NCBI GenBank assembly: GCA_947453125.1
Contig: CANGGC010000068.1
Coordinates: 1-8,419 of the forward strand
DNA: 8,419 nucleotides
Direction of reading: 5' to 3'
From: Planctomycetaceae bacterium
Lineage (GTDB): Bacteria; Planctomycetota; Planctomycetia; Pirellulales; UBA1268
Part shown: positions 1-7,130 of the stretch, one piece after another
Numbering within the stretch: position 1 is the first letter of the stretch
Layout: each line of letters begins with the position of its first letter
Notes under the pieces: generated by a model
What the model saw: the letters and a program-made list of their open reading frames with translations, nothing else
The model's database searches: none
What the model was told of the DNA's origin: nothing
Made by a program: the position numbers and the translations under genes

Positions 1-74
1 ACCCCGCTGCCGAAGACACCCCGAAAACAACTCGGGGGGGCTCGGCGGCTACAACGCCCCGGCTCCATGTGGGG

Positions 75-1277
75 TCAGCGGGAGGGCAGACGAAACAAAC
101 GACTGCGCCGGGGGGGGGTTCGGCCGAGGACGAATCCCACCCCGAGCGCCACGAAAGCCACCGCGGCGACGCTCATCCACGATCGACGGGTGGCCTCGGC
201 CTCGTACCGCTCGCGCTCCATCGCCGACTGGAGTCGGAGCGTGGCATTGCGCACTTCGTTCGTCGCCAGAGAGGCCCGCCGGTCGGTCGTCTGCGTGCCG
301 TCGTGGCTGGAACGCTCGCGAAAATCCTCCACCCCCGTACGGAACCGGCCATCCGGCGGGGAACTCCCGTCCGACCAGGCCAGGGGGGATTTTTGTCGAC
401 GGAATCCAGGAAACGCGGCCTCCTCAGCCGATTCAACCGCGTGGAGGAGGTCGGAAGGGGACTGGTAACGCTCGGCCGGTAACTTGGCGAGGAGCCGGAG
501 GACGATCGTCGTCAGGGACGGGGGCAGGTCGTCGCGGTGGATCTCGAGCGCTCCGGGTATCTCTTGGAGGTGCGCCAGGGCCACCGCCACGCTGGTCGAG
601 CCACCAAACGGGGGCCGTCCGGCAAGAAGATGGTAGAGCGTGGCTCCGAGCGAATAGAGATCACTGCGCGTGTCGACCGCACGCCCCTCGGCCTGCTCCG
701 GGCTCATGTAGAGGGGAGTGCCAAGCGCCGTGCCGTCCTGGGTGAGCTCCGGCCCCTCCGCAACGGCCGACAACACCCGCGCCAGGCCGAAGTCGGCCAC
801 CTTCACTTCCCCGGCGGGCGTGACGAGGAGGTTTTCCGGCTTGATGTCGCGGTGGACTACCCCCTGCTCCGCCGCCCGCTCGAGGGCCGAGCCGACCTGT
901 GCCAGCACGGCGAGGGCCTGTCGGGCGTCGAGCGGACCACGCTCCTGCAACCACGTCCGGAGCGTCGGGCCGGCGACGTATTCCTCGGCGAGAAAATGGT
1001 GCCCGTCGATGCAGTCGACCTCGTGGATCTGCACGATGTTGCCGTGCACGAGCCCGGCCGCAGCACGGGCTTCCTGCGAGAATCGGAGGACGGCGTTCGG
1101 CCGGGCGGCCGTCTCGGGCCGGAGGACCTTCACGGCGACCGCCCGTGACAGCGATGCCTGCTCCGCGAGATAGACGTCGGCCATCGCTCCACTGCCGAGG
1201 CGACGGAGCAGGCGGTAGCCCCCCAGACGCGTGCCGGACAGGTCTCTGGGGCCGCGGATGGGAAGGTCGCTGTGCAT
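75..1277 (-). CDS. Membrane-anchored Hanks-type Ser/Thr protein kinase
   Basis: Predicted to phosphorylate Ser/Thr on cytoplasmic targets. The protein is 400 aa from the ATG at 1277; an adjoining GTG at 1280 would add one residue. The kinase domain covers about residues 20-285. It has a glycine-rich loop LGSGAMADVY (28-37), the ATP-anchoring Lys in VAVKVL (K50), a helix-C Glu (E69), the catalytic loop HRDIKPEN (142-149, D144), DFG (162-164), a P+1 region YMSPEQ (190-195) and a conserved Asp in RSDLYSLG (D206). All core catalytic residues are present, so it should be active. A basic, Ser-rich juxtamembrane stretch leads to one hydrophobic helix (about 367-385). Only 15 residues follow, so there is no outer sensor domain, whereas many relatives have one. 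The tail is encoded next to nine C (110-118), so the 3' end may be variable or misread. It starts 39 bp after the protease gene, probably in the same operon. The kinase call is firm; the targets are unknown. Confidence 0.95.
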   Translation of the reverse strand: MHSDLPIRGPRDLSGTRLGGYRLLRRLGSGAMADVYLAEQASLSRAVAVKVLRPETAARPNAVLRFSQEARAAAGLVHGNIVQIHEVDCIDGHHFLAEEYVAGPTLRTWLQERGPLDARQALAVLAQVGSALERAAEQGVVHRDIKPENLLVTPAGEVKVADFGLARVLSAVAEGPELTQDGTALGTPLYMSPEQAEGRAVDTRSDLYSLGATLYHLLAGRPPFGGSTSVAVALAHLQEIPGALEIHRDDLPPSLTTIVLRLLAKLPAERYQSPSDLLHAVESAEEAAFPGFRRQKSPLAWSDGSSPPDGRFRTGVEDFRERSSHDGTQTTDRRASLATNEVRNATLRLQSAMERERYEAEATRRSWMSVAAVAFVALGVGFVLGRTPPRRSRLFRLPSR

Positions 1278-1316
1278 CACTCCGCCAGTATCGGACCGCC
1301 GCGCGGTTTCGGCAAT

Positions 1317-2606
1317 TCAATCATCCCCGATCCAATCGTCGCGTGTCGGCCGCCGCCCGCGGCGCGAGCCACGCCGTCCACCGAGTACCGTTTTCAGTCC
1401 AAAAAGGGTGAGCACGGCGCCCCCCGCGGCCACGAGAATCGCCCGGCCGTTGGTGCGGACGTCGAGGAGCTCATCGAAGGTCCGGCCGACCGGCCTCCCC
1501 TCGGGGAGTTCGCCCCAGGCTGGAGGAGGTGGCGGAATTGTCGCCGGAACCGGGGCCGTAGACGTGACAGGAGGAATCGGCGCGAGGGAGAAATCGGAAC
1601 GATCGCCAGACGGAGGGATGGCAGGGCCGGCGCCAGTCGATGACGGTGGCGACGGTGCCGGGGGCGCCGACGTTTCCAGGCGGGCCATGCCGATCGCCGC
1701 TGCAATGGCCGGGGGCATCGGCGCGGACGCTGGCTCCGGCGGGAGTGACAACGGCAAGGTGGGGGGCACCGTGGTCGCCGGCATTCCAGCCGGCGCCGTG
1801 GCGACGACTGCGGCCCCCCCTGCCCCGACCGCGCCTGGGTCCGCCGGAAGTGCAGCCCGCAGGGAGGCGGCCATCTCGGGGGTCAGCCCCTTCGAGCCGA
1901 CGCTGGCGAGGAACGTTCGGACGCGGGTGGAGCAGGCCCCGATCGTGCGCCCCTGGGCCTGGCCGAAGAGGATTCCTGCCAGTTCACCGCGGGCGTTGAG
2001 AATCGGGCCACCGGAATCACCCCGACGGGCGGTGGCCTGGAGTTCAACGAACTCCAACGGATACCCACTCCCCGGAGCCAAGTATTGGGTGCAGGGCCCG
2101 GCCTCCGATCGGAACGGACCCTTGCCATAGCCGGCGATCGAGAGTGGCTCACCGATCGCCGGCGGGGCCGGCGCGATCGGGATCGGCACAGTCCGTGGTC
2201 GCCAGATCGCGACCGCCGCGAGATCCCAAGGCTCGTCGTGGCGGATCACCGTTCCCGCCGTCTGGAATCCGTCCGGAAACTGGACGAGGACCGCCGACGA
2301 CGCCCCACGGATGACATGCCAATTGGTGAGGACAAGGCCCTGCGAGGGGTTGATGTCGACAAGCACCCCCGACCCCATCGAGGTGCCCCCGTTCTCCGGG
2401 GCGATGATGCGTACCACGGCCGGGTGGGGAGGCTGTCCACTGCCGAGGTAATCGGCGAAGACATCCGGTGAGAACGAATCTTTGGCGGGCGTCTGTGGTG
2501 ACCACCCCCAATTCCACGGCGCGAATTGTGCCGATGCCGACGGGGCCGTTGCCGCCAGCCAAGGCGTCACGACCACCCACGCCAGTGCGCGAGCGAGACT
2601 CCGCAT
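1317..2606 (-). CDS. Secreted, C-terminally membrane-tethered trypsin-like serine protease
   Basis: A chymotrypsin-fold (S1/HtrA-like) peptidase predicted to act outside the cytoplasmic membrane. I chose the ATG at 2606 (429 aa) because GGAAGGAA lies just upstream and a signal peptide begins there: MRSLARALAW, a hydrophobic core, and a likely cut at SASA|QF (26/27). The catalytic triad is visible: His97 in TNWHVI, Asp128 in EPWDLAAV, and Ser198 in GDSGGP. The mature part has only two cysteines, C172 and C225, plausibly a disulfide. No PDZ domain follows. Residues about 250-365 are an Ala/Pro-rich, low-complexity stalk. A hydrophobic helix (about 388-408) precedes a basic tail RRGSRRGRRP, which by the positive-inside rule should lie in the cytoplasm. 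The frame stays open upstream to 2888, but that extension looks non-coding and covers another small ORF. Substrates are unknown. It probably shares an operon with the downstream kinase. Confidence 0.93.
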   Translation of the reverse strand: MRSLARALAWVVVTPWLAATAPSASAQFAPWNWGWSPQTPAKDSFSPDVFADYLGSGQPPHPAVVRIIAPENGGTSMGSGVLVDINPSQGLVLTNWHVIRGASSAVLVQFPDGFQTAGTVIRHDEPWDLAAVAIWRPRTVPIPIAPAPPAIGEPLSIAGYGKGPFRSEAGPCTQYLAPGSGYPLEFVELQATARRGDSGGPILNARGELAGILFGQAQGRTIGACSTRVRTFLASVGSKGLTPEMAASLRAALPADPGAVGAGGAAVVATAPAGMPATTVPPTLPLSLPPEPASAPMPPAIAAAIGMARLETSAPPAPSPPSSTGAGPAIPPSGDRSDFSLAPIPPVTSTAPVPATIPPPPPAWGELPEGRPVGRTFDELLDVRTNGRAILVAAGGAVLTLFGLKTVLGGRRGSRRGRRPTRDDWIGDD

Positions 2607-2665
2607 CGGATTCCTTCCCCGGCGCCCTTTTCGGAACGACCTCGGGCCGCCCCGATGGCGTTGGC

Positions 2666-2818
2666 TCAGCGTGGAGCGCGCCGCATCGCCTGCCTGCGGA
2701 TCTCCCTGGCGAGGATCCGCTGGAGCAGTTCCTCGCGCAGCCGGGCCCGCTCCTGCTCGACCTCGGCCGCCGCGCTTGCCGCCTTGCGTCTCAATCCCTG
2801 ACCAGAATGCGTCACCAT
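2666..2818 (-). CDS. Small helical, charged protein of unknown function (50 aa)
   Basis: I do not recognise a family. The ORF starts with ATG at 2818 after GGAG with an 8-nt spacer, a clear ribosome-binding site for this window. The 50-residue product begins MVTHSGQGLRRKAASAAAEV and then becomes a Glu/Arg/Leu-rich stretch (EQERARLREELLQRILAREI), predicted to form a long amphipathic or coiled-coil helix with a strongly basic C-terminus (RRQAMRRAPR). It has no cysteine, signal peptide or membrane segment. By my hand count 41 of 50 codons end in G or C, as expected for a real gene here, while the overlapping frame of the protease ORF is Gly/Arg-rich and unprotein-like. It lies 59 bp upstream of the protease start on the same strand, so it probably leads the operon. 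Its function is unknown; a partner for the basic cytoplasmic tail of the protease or for the kinase is only a guess. Confidence 0.6.
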   Translation of the reverse strand: MVTHSGQGLRRKAASAAAEVEQERARLREELLQRILAREIRRQAMRRAPR

Positions 2819-2999
2819 CGCCCGGTCTCCTAGGGCGGGGGCGCGCGCCGCCTCCCGGTTGTTGCCTCATCGGCGGGCACGGGGGCACGAAGCCAGCCCG
2901 GGACTATGGGCCGGAAACGCCCGCATGGTCGTCATCCTTTCCCTAGCTTTCCCAGCTCTACCGGGGAGACCAGCTACGCGTGATCGTCCGCGGGATCGC
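2819..2999 (-). promoter_or_regulatory. Intergenic gap, likely promoter of the small ORF-protease-kinase operon
   Basis: This 181-bp gap separates the dehydratase stop from the small ORF. The minus-strand cluster downstream needs a promoter, and this is the natural place for it. I see no convincing -35/-10 pair and no T-tailed terminator hairpin after the dehydratase, so read-through from the upstream pair is also possible. The only clear signal is the GGAG ribosome-binding site at the left edge, just before the start at 2818. Confidence 0.3.
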
Positions 3000-4241
3000 T
3001 CAGCATTCAGGGGCGGGCGAGACGGCGAATCCGTCGTCGAGCAGACGTTCTCGGAGCGAATCCACCTGGGCCTGATCGGCCGTCTGCACCGTCACCTCGA
3101 CTGTCACCGAGAACACATCCGCTCCGGAAAAGGTGCGGTCGTGAACGATCTCGAGAACGCTCGCACCGGCGGCGGCAATCGTCGCGGTCAGCCTGGCGAT
3201 ACCACCAGGACGGTCAACGATGCGGGTCCGGAACCGCCACAGGCGCCCATCGACCGCCAGGCCGTGGTCGATGACCCGTCCGAGCGTCGACATGTCGATG
3301 TTGCCGCCACAGAGGAGGAGCACGACCCGCTTGCCGCGGAGGTCGGCCAGTTCGTCGCCGAACGTGGCTGCCAGCGCCGCCGCCGCCGCTCCCTCGACGA
3401 CCGTCTTCTCCAATTCGGAGAGCCGCAGAACGGCCAGCGCCAAGGCCTGTTCATCGACCGTCACGACCCGGTCCACCAACGGGGCTGCCAAGGGGAACGA
3501 CACCTCTCCCACCTTCCCCACTGCCAGTCCATCGGCGAGGGTCGGCCGGAGCGGTACCTGAACTGGGCGACCGGCCGCGAGCGAGGCCGAGAGGCTTCCG
3601 GCGGAGGCTGGCTCCACCGCGATGATCGAGATCGACGGTCGGAGTGCTTTGGCTGCGATCGCCACCCCGGCGAGGAGCCCGGCCCCGCCGGTGGGCACGA
3701 TGATCGCGTCGGCATCAGGCACGTCCGCGAGCACCTCCAGGGCCATCGTCCCCTGCCCGGCGATTACCCGCGGATCATCAAACCCGTGGATTCTCTCCAG
3801 CCCGTCGCTGGCAGCGATCTCGACCGCCTTTGCCCGGGCGTCCTCGAACGACTCCCCTTCGAGGATGACCTTGGCCCCGAGACGGCGGCAGGTGGCCACC
3901 TTCACCAGCGGGGCAAAACGGGGCATCACGACCGTCACGGGAATCTCGAGCAGTCGCCCGTGCCAAGCCAGGCCAAGTGCATGATTGCCGGCGGACGCGG
4001 CGATCACCCCGCGGGACCGGGCGTCGGCGTCGAGGAGTTCCAGGGCGTTGCGGGCGCCTCGCTCCTTGAACGAACCTGTCCGCTGCATGAGGTCGAGCTT
4101 GCACCAGATGTGGAACCCGGTCAGGTCGGAGAGCGGGATGCTCGGCGGACAGGGGGTGCGGGCGATGCCAGCCGCGATCCGTTCGTGGGCGGCGCGGATG
4201 TCATCGATCGTCACCGCCGGGCGTGGTCGCCGGTTCGTCAT
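3000..4241 (-). CDS. ilvA: Threonine dehydratase (threonine ammonia-lyase) with ACT domain
   Basis: A PLP-dependent fold-type II enzyme, 413 aa, predicted to convert L-threonine to 2-oxobutanoate and ammonia in the cytoplasm, the entry step to isoleucine; serine may also be used. The PLP lysine is K59 in TGSFKERGA. SAGNHALG (83-90) is the substrate/cofactor Asn loop. The phosphate-binding loop is PTGGAGLLAG (183-192), with Ala where many relatives have Gly. CGGNID (311-316) corresponds to the segment that contacts the pyridine ring. A single ACT-type domain starts near residue 336 (FRTRIVDRPGGIARLTATI) and runs to about 405, suggesting allosteric control by an amino acid. The length fits single-ACT forms of about 400-420 aa, not the longer double-ACT IlvA. 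The start overlaps the stop of the HAD gene (ATGA), implying translational coupling. The family is firm; whether it is biosynthetic or catabolic, and so the gene symbol, is less sure. Confidence 0.95.
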   Translation of the reverse strand: MTNRRPRPAVTIDDIRAAHERIAAGIARTPCPPSIPLSDLTGFHIWCKLDLMQRTGSFKERGARNALELLDADARSRGVIAASAGNHALGLAWHGRLLEIPVTVVMPRFAPLVKVATCRRLGAKVILEGESFEDARAKAVEIAASDGLERIHGFDDPRVIAGQGTMALEVLADVPDADAIIVPTGGAGLLAGVAIAAKALRPSISIIAVEPASAGSLSASLAAGRPVQVPLRPTLADGLAVGKVGEVSFPLAAPLVDRVVTVDEQALALAVLRLSELEKTVVEGAAAAALAATFGDELADLRGKRVVLLLCGGNIDMSTLGRVIDHGLAVDGRLWRFRTRIVDRPGGIARLTATIAAAGASVLEIVHDRTFSGADVFSVTVEVTVQTADQAQVDSLRERLLDDGFAVSPAPEC

Positions 4242-4834
4242 GGCGTGATCCGTTTCGGCGAGTGGAAGGAGCGGACGTCGATCCAGTCCATCCCGGCCCT
4301 CGTGGCGGCGGCGATGCCGAGGTCACTGTCCTCCCAGACGACGCAGCGTTCAGCGCGGACACCGAGACGCCGCGCCGCTTCAAGGAACGGGTCTGGGTCC
4401 GGCTTGTGGCGGGCCGTGTCCTCACTGGCGACGATCAGGTCGAACGCACCGGAGAGCCCGATATGGGCAAGGATTCGTTCGCACACGGCCCGATGCCCCC
4501 CGGTGACCACCGCGATCGGGATTCGCCCGCGCGATCGACGCACGACGTCGACGACCGGGTCGATCGCCGCGACATGCTCCAGCCTGGTCAGAAACGACTC
4601 CTCCTTCGTCCGCACGGCCGTATCGAGGTCGAGGTCGACACCGGCCTCGCGGGCCAGCGTGGCCACGATGTCAGGGGTTGGGCGGCCCCCCATGGCGTAG
4701 AAGCGGTTCTCGTCGAAGGACAATCCGTGCAGATCGGAGAGATGGAGCCAGGCGAGGAAGTGGGCCGGCATCGTGTCGGCGAGCGTCCCGTCGCAATCGA
4801 AGAGGAGCGCGTCGTGGTTCTGGAGGTGCCACAT
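4238..4834 (-). CDS. YqaB-like HAD-superfamily sugar-phosphate phosphatase
   Basis: A cytoplasmic haloacid-dehalogenase hydrolase of the beta-phosphoglucomutase/YqaB type, predicted to dephosphorylate a small phosphorylated metabolite such as a sugar phosphate. The ATG at 4834 gives 198 aa. Motif I is FDCDGTLADT with nucleophile D13 and acid/base D15; a helical cap follows (about 18-85, including MGGRPTPDI). Motif II is VVTGG (T111). Motif III is K144 in RHKPDPDPF. Motif IV is WEDSDLGI (E168, D169). Motifs III and IV and the end AAATRAGMDWIDVR closely resemble E. coli YqaB, as I remember that sequence. A GTG at 4882 would add 16 residues; I prefer the ATG because it places DxD about 13 residues in, as usual in this family. 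Neither start has a clear Shine-Dalgarno site. The stop overlaps the dehydratase start, so both are probably made from one mRNA. The true substrate cannot be read from sequence. Confidence 0.92.
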   Translation of the reverse strand: MWHLQNHDALLFDCDGTLADTMPAHFLAWLHLSDLHGLSFDENRFYAMGGRPTPDIVATLAREAGVDLDLDTAVRTKEESFLTRLEHVAAIDPVVDVVRRSRGRIPIAVVTGGHRAVCERILAHIGLSGAFDLIVASEDTARHKPDPDPFLEAARRLGVRAERCVVWEDSDLGIAAATRAGMDWIDVRSFHSPKRITP

Positions 4835-5024
4835 GATGGGATCGCGGGAGGATGTCGGTAGGGCTTCCCGGAAGGGGGACACCGGGGCCAGTTATACGGG
4901 CTGGCACGGTTTTTCGCCCGATCCAAGCCAGCCGCCGGCCTTGGAAGTAACCTAGGGTTGTGCAGTCCCGGAGGTGTTGCTCCGGGGCTGGTCCTCCCGT
5001 TTGGCCCGGCACTGTTGTTCAGCC
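4835..5024. promoter_or_regulatory. Divergent promoter region between HAD and chemoreceptor genes
   Basis: Genes leave this region in both directions, so it should hold two promoters. On the minus strand a -10-like TATAAC lies at 4896-4891 with no good -35; its start point would fall close to the alternative GTG of the HAD gene, or leave about 50 nt of leader before the ATG. On the plus strand CTGGCACG at 4901-4908 matches the -24 half of a sigma-54 promoter, but the -12 half (TTCGC at 4913-4917) is imperfect. A purine-rich GGAG directly abuts the GTG at 4974, too close to help that start. Confidence 0.35.
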
Positions 5025-7037
5025 ATGCGCCTCCCTGCCATCGGCATCCGTCCCCGGATCCTCGTTCTGGGGGCGTTCACGCTCCTCCTTCTGACGCTCC
5101 TCGTGTGGGGCGGCTACCGTCGTGGCGTGGAGGTGCTCGGTGAATCGGCCGAGGAAGCGATCCGTGGGCAGGCCGCGGCCATCGCCGCCGAGTTGGATCG
5201 CGGAACCCTCGAGGCACTGACGGCGGCCCGGGGCATGGCGCTGGCCGCAGCCCAGGGGCTGGCCAAGGATGAAGCGTCCCTGGGAAGTCTCTCTCGGGCC
5301 GTTCTCGACGGACAGCCCCGATTCGCGGCGACGTGGTACGTCATTGAGCCGGAACAGGGCAGCACGGCGACCGCGGCGCAGGTGTTCGGCTGGAACCGCG
5401 ACCCCCTCAATCCAGGCACGATCAATGCCACCCCGGTGGGAGCGGCGTCATCGCGCCCGTCGCTCGATGCCCGCGGGCATGGCCGCAGCAGGATTCTGGC
5501 CGAGGAAAATGTCCGCACCGATGTCGGAATCGTCACGGAACCCCACGACGACGGCGGTGCGAAAGTCATCGACCACACCTGGCCGATCGTCGTTGCCGGG
5601 CGATTTCAGGGATCTGCCGGCGTGAGTTCATCGCTCGAGGATCTCGATCGACGGCTCGACAAAATCCGTGATCGACTCGCCCGGGCCGGATGGTCGGCAG
5701 CGATCTCGGTGGTCGGCCCCGAAGGCCGGATGATCGCCAGCACGGAGGCCAAGGCGGACGAGAGTGGTCAGGCGCTCGCCGAGACGGCCTGGATACGGAT
5801 TGTCGACCTTCTCGACGGGGCACAGTCCTCGGTCATCCGCGGCCCCGATGTCGAGACAGGTGCCGACTGCCTGTTCGCGGGCGCCGAGGCGCCGAGCACG
5901 GGTTGGACGGTCGTCGTGAAGCTCGCGTGGCGCGAGATCACCGGTCGTGTCCAGCGGCCGATGTTTGACATTCTCCTCGCCGCCGGTGCGGTGCTGGCCC
6001 TCCTCACGGCCCTGATCACCTGGCTGGCAAACCGGGTCAGGCGTCGCGTGGCCTCGGCCGCCGCCGTGGCGCGGAGGGTGGCCGCTGGCGATCTTACCGG
6101 AGGCTTCGATCAGCGGGGCGGCGACGAGACGGGGCAACTGCTCCGGGATGTCAGTCACATGACGCAGAGCCTGCGGAGCATCGTCGAGCAGGTGAAGGAT
6201 GCCAGCCGTGAACTCGGGGCTACTTCCCGCGACCTCGCCACTGCGGGATCGCACCAGGAAGAGGCGATCAATTCACTCGGCGCCAGCACCACCGAGGCGG
6301 CGGCGGCCAGCCGCGAGATTTCGGTCACCGGGCGCGAACTCCTCGCCACGATGAACGACGTGGCCGCGGTCGCCAACGACACGGCGGCGGTGGCCGATGC
6401 GGGGCGTGAGAATCTGGGAGAGGTGGGGGAGACGATGCACCACCTCGAGGAGTCGACGAACCAATTCAGCGAGCGTCTGGCCCTCATCCGCGAGCGCGCG
6501 GAGGACATCAACATGGTCATCACGACGATCACCAAGGTCGCCGACCAGACCAATCTCCTCTCCATCAATGCTTCGATCGAGGCCGAAAAGGCGGGCGAGT
6601 ACGGGCAGGGATTCATCGTCGTGGCCAGGGAGATCCGCCGGCTCGCCGACCAGACGGCCGTAGCGACCCTCGACATCGAACGGCTCGTCGAACAGATGCA
6701 GCAGGCGGTCAGCGCCGGTGTCTCGCAAATGGAGACGTTTGCCACCGAGGTCAAGGCTGGGGTGGAACGCGTCACTGGGATCAGCGGCCAGTTCGCCGAC
6801 GTGATCGGCAAGGTGCAGGGATTGTCGACGCGATTCGATCAAGTGAACGAGGGGATGCGGGCCCAGGCCACCGGCGCCCAGCAAATTGCCGAGGCGCTGG
6901 TCACGCTCACCGACGGGTCACGGGCGGCGGCCGAGGCGCTCGGGGAGTTTCAGGAAGCTTCCAGCCACATGGCGCGGGCTGTCGACGGCCTCAACGAATC
7001 GGTGAGCCGCTTCCGCCTTGACGACCTCAATGAGTGA
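5025..7037 (+). CDS. Methyl-accepting chemotaxis-type receptor with extracytoplasmic sensor domain
   Basis: A transmembrane signal transducer expected to control a CheA-type kinase through CheW. The ATG at 5025 gives 670 aa; an upstream GTG at 4974 would add 17 residues but lacks a properly spaced ribosome-binding site. TM1 is at about 12-29. The outer region of about 280 residues (30-312) has the length and helix-then-sheet character of a double Cache sensor; that is inferred. TM2 is at about 313-335, then HAMP to about 386. A long coiled coil follows, with the conserved hairpin ADQTNLLSINASIEAEKAGE (506-525) and GFIVVAREIRRLADQT after it. The IEAEKAGEYG form of the tip recalls receptors of Wsp-type and other alternative-function pathways more than E. 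coli Tsr, which has AARAGE. There is no CheR-binding pentapeptide at the C-terminus. No che genes are near, so it is an orphan receptor here. Ligand and output are unknown. Confidence 0.95.
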   Translation: MRLPAIGIRPRILVLGAFTLLLLTLLVWGGYRRGVEVLGESAEEAIRGQAAAIAAELDRGTLEALTAARGMALAAAQGLAKDEASLGSLSRAVLDGQPRFAATWYVIEPEQGSTATAAQVFGWNRDPLNPGTINATPVGAASSRPSLDARGHGRSRILAEENVRTDVGIVTEPHDDGGAKVIDHTWPIVVAGRFQGSAGVSSSLEDLDRRLDKIRDRLARAGWSAAISVVGPEGRMIASTEAKADESGQALAETAWIRIVDLLDGAQSSVIRGPDVETGADCLFAGAEAPSTGWTVVVKLAWREITGRVQRPMFDILLAAGAVLALLTALITWLANRVRRRVASAAAVARRVAAGDLTGGFDQRGGDETGQLLRDVSHMTQSLRSIVEQVKDASRELGATSRDLATAGSHQEEAINSLGASTTEAAAASREISVTGRELLATMNDVAAVANDTAAVADAGRENLGEVGETMHHLEESTNQFSERLALIRERAEDINMVITTITKVADQTNLLSINASIEAEKAGEYGQGFIVVAREIRRLADQTAVATLDIERLVEQMQQAVSAGVSQMETFATEVKAGVERVTGISGQFADVIGKVQGLSTRFDQVNEGMRAQATGAQQIAEALVTLTDGSRAAAEALGEFQEASSHMARAVDGLNESVSRFRLDDLNE

Positions 7038-7130
7038 GGGCCCTCGGACGGCATCCGCGTGCCGGCCCCCCATCTGAAGATTTCCCCACGGTCAGGCCGG
7101 CGCGCCAGACTCGCTTCCAACGCTGAATCT

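Noticed and set aside
19..37. Six-pair hairpin CCCCGA/TCGGGG downstream of the kinase stop
   Set aside because: The stem is short and no T-run follows on the minus strand, so a terminator call is not supported.
1231..2130. 299-codon plus-strand open frame opposite the protease stalk
   Set aside because: It is the complement of the Ala/Pro-rich stalk, giving Gly/Ala low complexity; the protease on the other strand has a full triad and signal peptide.
2607..2888. In-frame N-terminal extension of the protease
   Set aside because: It would bury the signal peptide, is Gly/Arg-rich without structure, and overlaps the better small ORF. A good ribosome-binding site precedes the ATG at 2606.
2867..2935. 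22-codon minus-strand ORF upstream of the small gene
   Set aside because: It is very short, has no protein-like features, and its only purine-rich sequence abuts the first ATG too closely. I see nothing to separate it from chance.
2859..4700. 613-codon plus-strand open frame opposite the dehydratase and HAD genes
   Set aside because: It is antisense to two genes with intact catalytic motifs and overlapping ends. Its translation is rich in Arg, Gly, His and Asp with no recognisable domain, the usual mirror frame in GC-rich DNA.
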